The position numbers were made by a program, and so were the translations under genes. The notes under the pieces are model-generated. The model was given only the letters and a program-made list of their open reading frames with translations, was not told the origin of the DNA and searched no databases. From Bacteroidota bacterium (GTDB lineage: Bacteria; Bacteroidota; Bacteroidia; UBA8524), in contig WGMZ01000014.1 in assembly GCA_016124735.1 (NCBI GenBank), forward strand, positions 1-51,770: DNA of 51,770 nt, given 5' to 3'. Position 1 is the first letter of the stretch; the number at the start of each line of letters is the position of its first letter. Below, piece after piece: positions 15,335 through 24,038 of this stretch.

Positions 15335-17604
15335 TATGCTTTTATTAAAATATCTTCGACCGCCAGTCTGAGGGCTCGTTTGCTTGGGTTGCCTCCCTGA
15401 CTGATTCGGAATAAGAAGATTCCCCTATTTTCCTGCAATATGGGAGATGTTTTATCAATTTCCGCCTTAAAGAGCTGAATTTCTTTTATTAAATCATTGT
15501 TTAGTAAGTTGTTTTGCTTCTGCAAGCGGTTGATGAAAAACAGTGGTGCCGAAACTGGATGCACAGACCAGCCTCCCGTGTTTGCAGTAATCCAGGCTCT
15601 TTGTACTGCCTTTCCGGGCAATAAGGATTTTTGAGGAATTTCAGGAATGCTTGTCAGTAAACAGAGCCCGGAAGAAGACCGCACTGAATCTGCGCTTAGT
15701 TTTGCTAATCCGTCACCTTTGTCCCATTGACGAATTATTGTCATCACTTCCTGATCACTGGCAACTTCCATCCCCGAAGTTTGAGATGCAGTAAGCTCGA
15801 GTGTTTCAATATCCAATCCATCCCGCGTCCGTTCCACTTCCTCCGGTGTCCATCTGATTTCATCGTGGAAGAATTCGAAATGCGCCTGAGGATCCAGAAA
15901 CCGCAGACGCTCTGCTCGGCCAACAATTTTTGCCCAAGCCTCTTTTTCTTCTGCTTTATAGATGAAGGTTGCTGCCATTCCAGGTATTTTAGCTACTTCA
16001 TCCTGAATGGATTGCATGATGGCATCTGATATAGGTTCTTCGTGCCCTTTTTTTCTGTTAGAGCAGCGGATTTCGATACCCTTGGCCAATTCGTCTTCCG
16101 GAGCATTTTGATCTGCTTCGAAGGAATACGCTGCAATCAATTGGTCTTTAAAGAGTGGCTTTTCTGAGCAGCGTAATTTATTTCTTCCCGCCGCAAGCTC
16201 CATGTTTTCGGAGGCCGCACCCAGTCCAATCATCGCCAGGCTGTCATCGTAATCAGTCCAGCCGTAACTTCTGGATTTTTCGTGGAATAAAAAAAGATGG
16301 CCTTTGTGAAACAGCCACTTCCAGGGTTGATTATTTCCGGCTGAAGGCGCCATTCCCGCAAGTTCTACCAGTTGAGTCGCAGTGTGTTCTTTGAGAATTC
16401 CCTGATCCCAGTTCAAGTCTTTCATGGCATTATCCGCGGCGGAAATCATCTGGGCTTTTTCAAGTTTTGAATAGGTCCAATGTTCCGGCACAAATGGTTT
16501 CTTTTGAAAATCTTTGTCACGAATAAGCTCGTCCAGATCGATAAAATACCTGCCGGAATCGTGAAACTGATCCAAAAAGATTCTTCTCACCGTATCTGCA
16601 GCCAGGGCTCCGCCCATGGCAACGGAAGTGGCTAGCTGGGGCCAGGTGTGAATGCTTTCACCCACTTCAATCATGGAAGCTTTGAGTCGTTTGCTAATGG
16701 TATCCATTCCGAAAATGGGGAGCATGAATGGAATCTTTTCTTCATTGGTCATACCGCCCATTTGAGTATAATCGAGATGATCAATCCAGCCGTGGAGAAT
16801 GGGTCGATCAGGCTCGAGATCAAAACGCTCCACATCAATGGTGCCCCGATCGCTCATGTCCATAACCACCGGTATTTTCATTTTCCGGGCCTCTACTCGG
16901 AGCAATATTTTTATGTCGATGCTATCGCATTCATCCACTACTAAATCCAGGTCGCCATGTTCATGAAAGAAGGGGTGGAGATTTTCCTGGGTAAGGCCAT
17001 CGGTGAAGACCCGAATGGTGAAATAGGGATCGATCTCTTTGATTTCGCGTGCAACCATGACAGACTTATTGACTCCCATGCTGTGCACTCCTGCCCTGAT
17101 CCGATTGAGATTTGCAAGTTCCAGTACGTCGTAGTCGGCAATGCGAATTTCACCACAGATTCTCTCCATGGTACTAACAAGGGAAATAGATTGACCCACA
17201 GACAAACCAACCACGCCAATTTTTTTTTCCCGAAGGATGGCCTGCTCATCGCGTGTTATTTTTGGGTTGTTCGGGCTCATCCGGGTGAAGATGAAATCCT
17301 CTTCATCTAAGAGATGAACCAAACGACGACTCCATGGATAATAAACCCACACCCCGAAGCTAAAACGGTCTCTGTTTTCAAAGAAAGCTTCAATTTCTTT
17401 TTTCAGACTTTCCCCTTTTAATTTTTTTTTCGGAAACCGGGCCCGAAGCATTTCGCCAACTTGAGAGTCGATTTCATCGTATGAAAATATCTGAGGGTCC
17501 TCCCGGAGACAATGAATAAGATCTGCATCTTCTTTTTTTGAAGGGTAAAGAAATCGCGGTTCCCAGTCGCTTGAGAGGCAATTTTTTATTTCTTGCAGGG
17601 TCAT
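15334..17604 (-). CDS. ThiF/E1-like and nitroreductase fusion (Rv1355c-like)
   Basis: 756 residues in two enzyme domains. Residues ~127-345 are a ThiF/MoeB/E1-type adenylating domain: IGVVGLSVGQS, IADYDVLELANLNRIRAG (R169 at the Arg-finger position), NKSVMV, and LVVDECDSIDIKILL. No E1-type zinc CxxC pair or obvious catalytic Cys is seen. Residues ~405-730 are nitroreductase-like (AGMAPSAGNNQPWKW, then DSLAMIGLGAASENMELAA), expected to bind FMN. The fusion corresponds to the Rv1355c-type family, whose reaction is not known. E1-like plus nitroreductase-like activities also occur together in azole-peptide (TOMM) biosynthesis, an analogy only. It heads the overlapping operon ending at 10999. Confidence 0.85.
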   Translation of the reverse strand: MTLQEIKNCLSSDWEPRFLYPSKKEDADLIHCLREDPQIFSYDEIDSQVGEMLRARFPKKKLKGESLKKEIEAFFENRDRFSFGVWVYYPWSRRLVHLLDEEDFIFTRMSPNNPKITRDEQAILREKKIGVVGLSVGQSISLVSTMERICGEIRIADYDVLELANLNRIRAGVHSMGVNKSVMVAREIKEIDPYFTIRVFTDGLTQENLHPFFHEHGDLDLVVDECDSIDIKILLRVEARKMKIPVVMDMSDRGTIDVERFDLEPDRPILHGWIDHLDYTQMGGMTNEEKIPFMLPIFGMDTISKRLKASMIEVGESIHTWPQLATSVAMGGALAADTVRRIFLDQFHDSGRYFIDLDELIRDKDFQKKPFVPEHWTYSKLEKAQMISAADNAMKDLNWDQGILKEHTATQLVELAGMAPSAGNNQPWKWLFHKGHLFLFHEKSRSYGWTDYDDSLAMIGLGAASENMELAAGRNKLRCSEKPLFKDQLIAAYSFEADQNAPEDELAKGIEIRCSNRKKGHEEPISDAIMQSIQDEVAKIPGMAATFIYKAEEKEAWAKIVGRAERLRFLDPQAHFEFFHDEIRWTPEEVERTRDGLDIETLELTASQTSGMEVASDQEVMTIIRQWDKGDGLAKLSADSVRSSSGLCLLTSIPEIPQKSLLPGKAVQRAWITANTGGWSVHPVSAPLFFINRLQKQNNLLNNDLIKEIQLFKAEIDKTSPILQENRGIFLFRISQGGNPSKRALRLAVEDILIKA

Positions 17605-17684
17605 GTCGTTTGGATTTACGTAATTATTCGATTAACATTCGCAAATAATGTTCAATTGAGCAATAATTCAACTCTAATTACGAA

Positions 17685-17714
17685 TTGTTTGAGTGAATTG
17701 AATTTATAAATTTG
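17685..17714 (+). promoter_or_regulatory. Promoter (TTG-N19-TAAATTTG) for the divergent receiver gene
   Basis: A -33 TTG at 17685-17687 and a perfect -7 TAAATTTG at 17707-17714, spaced 19 bases, in agreement with the Bacteroidota consensus. The start site would fall just before ATG 17730. For the opposite operon only a weak near-match is seen around 17642. Confidence 0.65.
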
Positions 17715-17729
17715 TAGGGGAGAGAATTT

Positions 17730-18191
17730 ATGACACAGGCAATCAACGTACTTTATGTCGATGACGAGCAAAACAATTTGCTTTCGTTCAAGGCGGCATT
17801 TCGTCGCGATTTTAATGTACACACGGCTATTTCCGGTTCGGAAGCTTTGGAAATCGTGAAGAACGAGGATATTAACATCATCATTACGGACCAGCGAATG
17901 CCGAACATGACTGGCGTGGAGTTTTTGCAAAGAGTCATTCCAATTGCACCAAATCCAATCCGAATTTTACTTACGGGCTACAGCGATATCAATGCAGTAG
18001 TGGATGCAATCAACAAAGGGGAAGTGTATCGTTATCTTACAAAGCCGTGGGATAATGAATTCCTGAAAACAACGATCCGTCAGGCACATGAAGTTTTTAA
18101 CCTCAGACAGGAAAACCTTCGTCTGATTGACGAACTGAGTCGTGCCAACGAACAACTTGAGTTTTATCTTCGTCAAAAATTACTTTCCTAA
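17730..18191 (+). CDS. Response regulator receiver with C-terminal coiled coil
   Basis: 153 residues. The receiver has DD (11-12), phosphoacceptor D54 in IITDQRMPNMTG, the switch Thr in LLTGYS and Lys in YLTKPWD, as in receivers found on RpfG-type HD-GYP proteins. After residue ~120 only a helical heptad-like tail remains (FNLRQENLRLIDELSRANEQLEF), so there is no output enzyme or DNA-binding domain. It may be a truncated or stand-alone adaptor. The receiver is a close paralog of the one in the hybrid kinase at 11373, and the gene is divergent from that kinase's operon, suggesting a shared pathway. It ends seven bases from the convergent phosphohexomutase gene. Confidence 0.9.
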   Translation: MTQAINVLYVDDEQNNLLSFKAAFRRDFNVHTAISGSEALEIVKNEDINIIITDQRMPNMTGVEFLQRVIPIAPNPIRILLTGYSDINAVVDAINKGEVYRYLTKPWDNEFLKTTIRQAHEVFNLRQENLRLIDELSRANEQLEFYLRQKLLS

Positions 18192-18198
18192 ACGCGTT

Positions 18199-19920
18199 TT
18201 ATTCCAAGCCCAAAGCGTATTTCACCCCTATAATTTTTTCCTGAAGCTTTACCCGATCAACTTCATATGTATCATCGCGCATTACTTTATCGCGAGCGCT
18301 GATATAGAATTTTATTTTAGGTTCGGTTCCTGATGGACGAGCTGTAATAATGGTTCGGTCCTGAAGAATAAACTGGAATACATTGGATGTAGGCAGTCCC
18401 AAAGGACGGTCCTCGCCGTTCCTTAAATCCCGTTCATACCCGCTCAGATAATCCCGTGTAATAATCACGGGGTAGCCGTTAATGGATTGAATTGGGTTGT
18501 TGCGGAAGTCCTGCATCATCTGCTTGATTTCTTCCGCACCTGATTTTCCTTTTTTGGTTAGGGATATCAACACCTCTTCGTAAACGTCGAATTCACGATG
18601 AATTTTTTCGAGATAATCCAGGAGACTCATTCCCTGGCTTTTTGCCCAGGCTGCGGCTTCGCAAATCATGGCCGCCGAACTCACCGCGTCTTTATCTCGA
18701 ACGAAATCTCCCACCAGGTAGCCATAGCTCTCTTCTCCTCCTACGAGGTATTTTTCTCTGCCTTCTTTGCTGCGTATTAAGTCTGCAATGTATTTGAACC
18801 CTGTGAGGCATTCGTATACACGCACACCAAAACTGGCGGCAATTTCTGTGATCAGATCAGTGGTAACAATGGTCTTGGCAACGAATTCATTTCCTTTCAG
18901 CCAACCCTTTTGACGGTATTGAGAGAGGATATAGTGCACTAAAATACAAGCGGTCTCATTCCCGTTCATTAAGATCATTTCGCCATTGGAATGACGCACG
19001 GCAATGCCAACACGATCGGAGTCCGGATCGGTTCCTAACACTAAATCGGCATCAATTTCATTTGCTCTTTCGATGGCTAGATTCAAGGCGGCTGCTTCTT
19101 CCGGATTGGGAGATTGAACGGTAGGGAAGTTGCCGTCAGGATGTGCCTGACTTCTCAATACTTCAACCTGAGTGAAACCCATTTTGTTTAGCACTTGAGG
19201 GACTCCGTTGAAACCGGTACCATGAATGGGGGTATAAACAATTTTAATCCGGTCTTTGCCGGCATTATTTAGTCCAAGTTCAGTTATCCGGTTCCAGTAT
19301 TTCTCGTCCATTTCCTGGCCAATGGTATGGATGTGAGATGGCTTTGCTTTAAAGTTCACCATTTCCGGGCCGGTAATTTTGCGGACTTCCTCTATTGTTC
19401 TCTTGTCGTGTGGAGGTACCAGTTGTCCTCCATCCGACCAATAAACCTTGTATCCGTTATATTCTTTGGGATTATGAGAAGCAGTGACAACCACACCTGC
19501 CTGGGCCTTTAGTTCACGCAGGGTAAATGACAATTCGGGAGTGGGCCTCAGGTCTTCAAAAAGGAAAACTTGTATGCCGTTGGCTGAAAATACAGCGGCG
19601 GTGGTTTCTGCAAACAAGCGGCTGTTGTTTCTTGAATCATGAGCGACCACTACCTGAATGGGATTTTTTCCATACACTTCATTGAGGTAGTTCGAAAGTC
19701 CCTGAGTTGCCATTCCAATAGTGTAGATATTGATTCTGTTCGTGCCGGCTCCCATCACGCCGCGAAGTCCTCCAGTGCCAAATTCCAGGTCTTTATAGAA
19801 GGCATCTGTTAATGCCGAGCCATTCTCGTCTATCAGCTCCTGTACTTCATTTCTCGTGGCTTCATCATAGGCTTCGCCCAGCCATTTTCTTGCTCTTTCG
19901 AGCACCATCATTTCACCCAT
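18199..19920 (-). CDS. Phospho-sugar mutase (phosphoglucomutase/phosphomannomutase)
   Basis: 573 residues, an alpha-D-phosphohexomutase that interconverts hexose 1- and 6-phosphates, feeding nucleotide-sugar and envelope polysaccharide synthesis. Motifs in order: GTGGLRGVMGAG near the N-terminus, the phosphoserine loop VVTASHNPKEYNGYK, the metal loop GTDPDSDRVGI, the sugar-specificity loop GGEESYGYL, and the C-terminal phosphate-binding RPSGTEPKIKFY. The length of about 570 is typical of the Bacteroidota/Firmicutes PGM/PMM group. Specificity between glucose and mannose cannot be told from motifs. It lies 51 bases after the DUF2461 gene and may be cotranscribed with it. Confidence 0.93.
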   Translation of the reverse strand: MGEMMVLERARKWLGEAYDEATRNEVQELIDENGSALTDAFYKDLEFGTGGLRGVMGAGTNRINIYTIGMATQGLSNYLNEVYGKNPIQVVVAHDSRNNSRLFAETTAAVFSANGIQVFLFEDLRPTPELSFTLRELKAQAGVVVTASHNPKEYNGYKVYWSDGGQLVPPHDKRTIEEVRKITGPEMVNFKAKPSHIHTIGQEMDEKYWNRITELGLNNAGKDRIKIVYTPIHGTGFNGVPQVLNKMGFTQVEVLRSQAHPDGNFPTVQSPNPEEAAALNLAIERANEIDADLVLGTDPDSDRVGIAVRHSNGEMILMNGNETACILVHYILSQYRQKGWLKGNEFVAKTIVTTDLITEIAASFGVRVYECLTGFKYIADLIRSKEGREKYLVGGEESYGYLVGDFVRDKDAVSSAAMICEAAAWAKSQGMSLLDYLEKIHREFDVYEEVLISLTKKGKSGAEEIKQMMQDFRNNPIQSINGYPVIITRDYLSGYERDLRNGEDRPLGLPTSNVFQFILQDRTIITARPSGTEPKIKFYISARDKVMRDDTYEVDRVKLQEKIIGVKYALGLE

Positions 19921-19971
19921 TCAATCAATAAATTTTGTGCTAATCGGTGGGAAATTTACAATTATTCAGAC

Positions 19972-20631
19972 TTAAGACAAGTCGGTTGCACGATTTAAAA
20001 AATCATTCAATGGCTTCATTTTGCCGTACACTTTCAAACAAAATTTTTGAAAAGACTCTGACTCAATTTCCTGCACATCAAATGGGTATGACACAATAAA
20101 ACTTTTGTTCTTCAGATAATCTATAGCAGGGCTGTCCGGGTCGTATCCTTTAGGTGCGTTTTTAAGCCGATCTCTTTGATCCAATCCGGAGAAGAATTTT
20201 TTAAATTCCGGGTCTTCGAGGATTGCATTGAATTCGTCCAGGTTGTAATCAATTTCCTGTCGAATCATATTTAATTTTTTAGATTCAGGCTTGTAACTGC
20301 CACCGGCCAAAAAGCATCCATCAGGATCGATATGAAAGTAGTACAATGCTTTTTCGGATTTTCTGCCCCCGGGAGCGATTACCGCACCCATATTGGTTTT
20401 ATAGGGGTCTTTGTTTTTGCTGAATCGCGTATCGCGAAAGATTCGAAACATACAATCTTTCGCTTGAAGTCCATTCAGTTCGGGATCTGTTTTTTGGAGT
20501 TCTTCAATGAGTCCATCCAGGAAAGTGCTGAGTTCCTGTTTGGCTGATTCGTAATCCTTTTTATTGGCCTGAAACCATTCTCTCTGGTTGTTCTTTTTGA
20601 GTTTTCTTAGAAAGGGGATGACAGATTTCAT
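19972..20631 (-). CDS. DUF2461 family protein
   Basis: 219 residues with the family's typical pattern: FLRKLKKNNQREWFQANKKDYE at the N-terminus, MFRIFRDTRFSKNKDPYKTNMGA, the YYFHIDPDGCFLAGGSYKPE segment, and a C-terminal region with PKGYDPDSPAIDYLKNKSF. These soluble proteins occur in many bacteria and fungi with no settled biochemical role. The gene precedes the phosphohexomutase gene in the same direction, without evident functional connection. ATG 20631 fits the family start. Family assignment is firm and function unknown. Confidence 0.88.
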   Translation of the reverse strand: MKSVIPFLRKLKKNNQREWFQANKKDYESAKQELSTFLDGLIEELQKTDPELNGLQAKDCMFRIFRDTRFSKNKDPYKTNMGAVIAPGGRKSEKALYYFHIDPDGCFLAGGSYKPESKKLNMIRQEIDYNLDEFNAILEDPEFKKFFSGLDQRDRLKNAPKGYDPDSPAIDYLKNKSFIVSYPFDVQEIESESFQKFCLKVYGKMKPLNDFLNRATDLS

Positions 20632-20691
20632 ACAGTAGCATTTGAGGCGTCTAAATTATTCATTTTGGAAGACGAATCCGGGAGTAGACAT

Positions 20692-20721
20692 AAAAAAAGG
20701 CCGTCCTTTTGAGACGGCCTT
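20692..20721 (-). terminator. Intrinsic terminator of gdh
   Basis: AAGGCCGTC (20697-20705) pairs perfectly with GACGGCCTT (20713-20721). On the minus strand the stem is followed by seven T. It lies 22 bases after the glutamate dehydrogenase stop, so it ends that transcript and isolates it from DUF2461. Confidence 0.88.
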
Positions 20722-20742
20722 GAAGTAATTATTATATGCAGA

Positions 20743-22014
20743 CTAGAATACACCGCGGAAAGCCAATGCTTTCGATACTTTGTCGATTGCCACAATATAA
20801 GCAGCAATACGCAAGCTGGTTCCGTATTTCTGTGAAGCGGCATACACCTCTTCAAAAGCCTGTTTCATGGTGCGGTCGGCACGGCGGTGAACCCTTTCCT
20901 CTGTCCAATAATATCCAAGACGGTTTTGAACCCACTCAAAATAAGAAACAGTTACCCCTCCGGCATTGGCCAGAATATCGGGCACAACCATGATATTTTT
21001 TTCATTCAGAATAATATCAGCATTTGCGGATGTTGGTCCATTCGCACCTTCCACAATCAATTTAGCCTTGATATTGGCTGCGTTATGTTTGGTGATTTGA
21101 TCTTCCATAGCAGCTGGTACCAAAACATCTACATCCAGTTCGAGTATTTCTTCATTGGTGATGCGTTCAGCTTTGAAGCCTTCCAATGTTCCGCCATTGC
21201 TGTTGCGATAAGCAATAGCTGTTTCGATATCAATACCATTTGGGTCGTAATAACCACCAGTCACATCAGAAATTGCAACAATTTTTAAGCCTTGCAATTG
21301 GATGAGTTTTGCAGAGATAGACCCCACATTCCCAAATCCCTGCACCGCGCAGGTAGCTTCAATCGGATTGATACCTAATTTACCCATGGCTGCACGTGCT
21401 GCAACCATGACACCCCGGCCGGTTGCTTCAACGCGACCTGAAGAACCTCCTAATACCAGCGGCTTACCTGTGGTAACGGCTGGAGAATATTGGCCTTTGA
21501 TTTTAGAATATTCATCCATCAACCAAGCCATTTCCTGCGGTCCCGTATTCATATCCGGGGCAGGAATATCGTTTTCTGGTCCGAATACATCACGCATAGA
21601 ACCGGTATAAGCACGGGTCAAACGCTCGAGTTCTCCTTTTGACATTTTGCGGGGATCGCACTTGATTCCGCCTTTGCCACCACCATAGGGTATTCCGACA
21701 ACGGCACATTTCCACGTCATCCATGCAGCCAAAGCCTTTACTTCGTCCAAATTGACATCCATTGAATAACGAACACCACCTTTGGAGGGTCCCATTGCCT
21801 GGGAATGCACGACGCGGTATCCTTCAAAAACCTGAACGGTACCGTCGTCCATAATTACAGGAAGATTTACAAGCACCGCTTTCGCTGGTGACTTGAGCAC
21901 ATTGTAACTGTTTTGATCCAGTCCTAAAATTCTAGCCGCCTCATCGAATCGGGACATCATCGATTCAAATGGATTCTCCTGATTCTTAATAGGAGCGGGT
22001 TCTTTGTAACTCAT
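20743..22014 (-). CDS. gdhA: Glu/Leu/Phe/Val family glutamate dehydrogenase
   Basis: 423 residues, an ELFV dehydrogenase that converts glutamate to 2-oxoglutarate and ammonium reversibly. The dimerisation and substrate domain has GYRVVHSQAMGPSKGGVRY, the catalytic-lysine loop PYGGGKGGIKCDPR, and DIPAPDMNTGPQEMAWLMDEY. The nucleotide domain has AVQGFGNVGSISAKL, IVEGANGPT and PDILANAGGVTVSYFEW. The length of about 420 fits the short hexameric, often NAD-linked class. It is a single-gene unit with its own promoter (22039-22068) and terminator. A second, leucine-dehydrogenase-like ELFV enzyme is encoded at 43656. Confidence 0.94.
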   Translation of the reverse strand: MSYKEPAPIKNQENPFESMMSRFDEAARILGLDQNSYNVLKSPAKAVLVNLPVIMDDGTVQVFEGYRVVHSQAMGPSKGGVRYSMDVNLDEVKALAAWMTWKCAVVGIPYGGGKGGIKCDPRKMSKGELERLTRAYTGSMRDVFGPENDIPAPDMNTGPQEMAWLMDEYSKIKGQYSPAVTTGKPLVLGGSSGRVEATGRGVMVAARAAMGKLGINPIEATCAVQGFGNVGSISAKLIQLQGLKIVAISDVTGGYYDPNGIDIETAIAYRNSNGGTLEGFKAERITNEEILELDVDVLVPAAMEDQITKHNAANIKAKLIVEGANGPTSANADIILNEKNIMVVPDILANAGGVTVSYFEWVQNRLGYYWTEERVHRRADRTMKQAFEEVYAASQKYGTSLRIAAYIVAIDKVSKALAFRGVF

Positions 22015-22038
22015 AATGTTGGCTTAACAAACTGCCTG

Positions 22039-22068
22039 CAAAGTTATTTTTATTCGCACATTTAGCAA
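22039..22068 (-). promoter_or_regulatory. Promoter (TTG-N19-TAACTTTG) for gdh
   Basis: On the minus strand TTG (22068-22066) is followed after 19 bases by TAACTTTG (22046-22039), an exact -7 match. The start site would be about 20 bases before ATG 22014. Confidence 0.7.
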
Positions 22069-22094
22069 GAGACTTCGGCCCCTTGAATTTTTTT

Positions 22095-22916
22095 TTACAG
22101 CTTCAGAAAATATAGGTATAAATGTATAGCAGGAAGTGCGATCAAAAAACCATCAAAGCGGTCTAACAGACCTCCGTGACCAGGCATGATCGATCCACTG
22201 TCTTTGATGCCTGCCCTGCGTTTCCACATGGATTCTATCAGATCTCCCAGTGTGCCAAATACAGCTACCAATGCAGCTATGATCATCCATTGTAAGAATG
22301 AGAAGCTGAATGCATAAAGTGACAAAATATAAGCGGTTACCAAGCAAAGGATGATTCCACCTATAAGCCCTTCGATGGTTTTTTTCGGAGAAACTTCTGG
22401 AAAAAGAGGGTGTTTCCCCAAAGCTCTCCCACTTAAGTAAGCACCGGTATCATTGGTCCAAAATAAAATGAAAATACCAATTAAAGGAGATAGTCCCGAA
22501 CCTCCGATATGCCAGCGCTGAATTGCAGTCAAAAGAATAAATGGCAGTACGATATAAAACAGGCCCATTAAGAGCGAGCCGATGGCTCTGAAATTATCGG
22601 CTTTTGGGTTGAATAAGCTCAATATGAGGACTAAAAATGGCAGAAATAAAACATAGGGCAGATATATCAGGAGCTTTGTCATCCCCATCAATGCATACGC
22701 GGAAATGACATAAAGCAAAGTTCCACCAATAATGCCCAGTATTTTAGCGGGCCCATTGTCCTGAATTTCCACATTTAAAAATTCCCAAAGGCACACAGCG
22801 GTAACAAAGGCAAAAAGCGGGATGAAATATTTCAATCCCAACAAAAGGGAGGCAATAACCAGTCCGGTATAAACAGCCCCGGAAAGGGTGCGAGTCCAAA
22901 AATTATTCATCTTCAC
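22095..22916 (-). CDS. cdsA: Phosphatidate cytidylyltransferase
   Basis: 273 residues with about eight membrane spans. CdsA makes CDP-diacylglycerol from phosphatidic acid and CTP, the branch point of bacterial phospholipid synthesis. The C-terminal signature is complete: SPKKTIEGLIGG, then GDLIESMWKRRAGIKDSG and MPGHGGLLDRFDG. Its start overlaps the end of the DUF2007 gene by 14 bases, placing it last in a CPBP protease-DUF2007-cdsA operon. The product feeds the PssA encoded at 31186. Length and motif spacing are normal. Confidence 0.95.
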   Translation of the reverse strand: MKMNNFWTRTLSGAVYTGLVIASLLLGLKYFIPLFAFVTAVCLWEFLNVEIQDNGPAKILGIIGGTLLYVISAYALMGMTKLLIYLPYVLFLPFLVLILSLFNPKADNFRAIGSLLMGLFYIVLPFILLTAIQRWHIGGSGLSPLIGIFILFWTNDTGAYLSGRALGKHPLFPEVSPKKTIEGLIGGIILCLVTAYILSLYAFSFSFLQWMIIAALVAVFGTLGDLIESMWKRRAGIKDSGSIMPGHGGLLDRFDGFLIALPAIHLYLYFLKL

Positions 22917-23115
22917 TTGATTCGATTAAGTCCATGGCCTGATGGGCCTGATTTACATGACAGTATAATTCAATTAACCCAAAAACACCATAAGACGAAT
23001 CGCGCTTATTGAGTGAAACGACGCGAATGCCATTCTCCTCCAGCATAGACATGACTACATGGGCATCATTGGGGTTGACATAAGTATTCAGTAGAATCCA
23101 GTCCTGTTCCATCAA
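22903..23115 (-). CDS. DUF2007 small protein (putative signal-transducing)
   Basis: 70 residues. WILLNTYVNPNDAHVVMSMLEENGIRVVSLNKRDS matches DUF2007, small alpha-beta proteins with an ACT/PII-like layout, named as putative signal transducers without demonstrated function. It overlaps the CPBP protease gene upstream (ATGA-type, four bases) and cdsA downstream, so it is translated within the same membrane-related operon. The acidic C-terminus (ESSEDE) is typical. The family call is good, the function unknown. Confidence 0.85.
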   Translation of the reverse strand: MMEQDWILLNTYVNPNDAHVVMSMLEENGIRVVSLNKRDSSYGVFGLIELYCHVNQAHQAMDLIESSEDE

Positions 23116-24038
23116 TCTTGTATTTGTCTTTTTTTCAATTGAAGCAAGATGAAATTGCTAAGACTGATCGAAAGTAACATAATTAGAAATGGGCTTCCCA
23201 GGTCCATCTCGTCGGCATTGGGGTCATTGCTAAAATACGTTAAAGTAACGGTTAAGGCATTGTTTACAAAATGAGCCAGAACAGGCAGCCACAGACTTCT
23301 GCTCCACAATGCCAGGTAGCCTAAGACAATTCCAAAGAGAAACAAGGGGACAAGGTAGAAAAACTGGCCATGAATCAAGGCAAAGAGCAATGCGGAAATG
23401 ACAATGGAAACATGGGCATTACGGGTGAAAGAAAAGATAATTTGAATTCCAACCCGCCGGAAAAATAGCTCTTCAGCAAACGCGGGGAGAGCCGCCATAA
23501 ATAACAGGTTAAAAAGGAAATCGATAAATGTTTGATTCTTGACAAATTCAAATTGCGTTTTCACCGCTTGTTCATGCAAGGCACGCAGTGAGCTCTCCAA
23601 ATCGGCCATGGAGGCAGGCAGGTGCCAGCTCAAATTCCAGGTGGCAAAATAAGAGATGGCAGGCTGCATGATAAATACCAAAATGGCACCCAGCAGCAGC
23701 ATTCGTGCAGGTACTTTATTTTTTAGCCCCATCCCGTCCACAAGTGGTTCTCCCATGATGGCCAATTGAGCGACAGACGCAAAAACAAAAGCGCCAATAC
23801 TCGACAAAGCCTGTACATAGCGAGCAGCATACAGTTGATCCCTCGTACCAAACTCTTTAAGGGTTGCGACCTCCAGGCCATCAACCCCAAATAACCACTT
23901 GCAGGTATAAATGGCAATTACACCAAATATTCCTGAACCTACAATGGCCATTAGAATTAATGAGATGAATTGCAGGACGTACCAGATTCGTGGTTTGGGG
24001 GTTTCTTCAAATTCTTGGGGCACTTGATTCTCTGTCAT
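23112..24038 (-). CDS. CPBP family intramembrane glutamic endopeptidase
   Basis: 308 residues with roughly eight hydrophobic segments. The CPBP (Abi/Rce1-like) active-site motifs are present: EELFFRR (EExxxR), then FALIHGQFFY (FxxxH) and PVLAHFVNNAL (HxxxN) near the C-terminus. Rce1 homologs cleave within the membrane. Bacterial members serve in bacteriocin immunity, protein maturation or unknown processes, and the substrate here is unknown. It is the first gene of the operon with DUF2007 and cdsA. Its 5' end lies beside the dusB promoter on the opposite strand. Confidence 0.9.
   Translation of the reverse strand: MTENQVPQEFEETPKPRIWYVLQFISLILMAIVGSGIFGVIAIYTCKWLFGVDGLEVATLKEFGTRDQLYAARYVQALSSIGAFVFASVAQLAIMGEPLVDGMGLKNKVPARMLLLGAILVFIMQPAISYFATWNLSWHLPASMADLESSLRALHEQAVKTQFEFVKNQTFIDFLFNLLFMAALPAFAEELFFRRVGIQIIFSFTRNAHVSIVISALLFALIHGQFFYLVPLFLFGIVLGYLALWSRSLWLPVLAHFVNNALTVTLTYFSNDPNADEMDLGSPFLIMLLSISLSNFILLQLKKRQIQD

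Noticed and set aside
17636-17660. Promoter for the 17604-10999 operon
   Set aside because: Only a one-base-short near match (TATTTG) on the minus strand; the real promoter is not identified.
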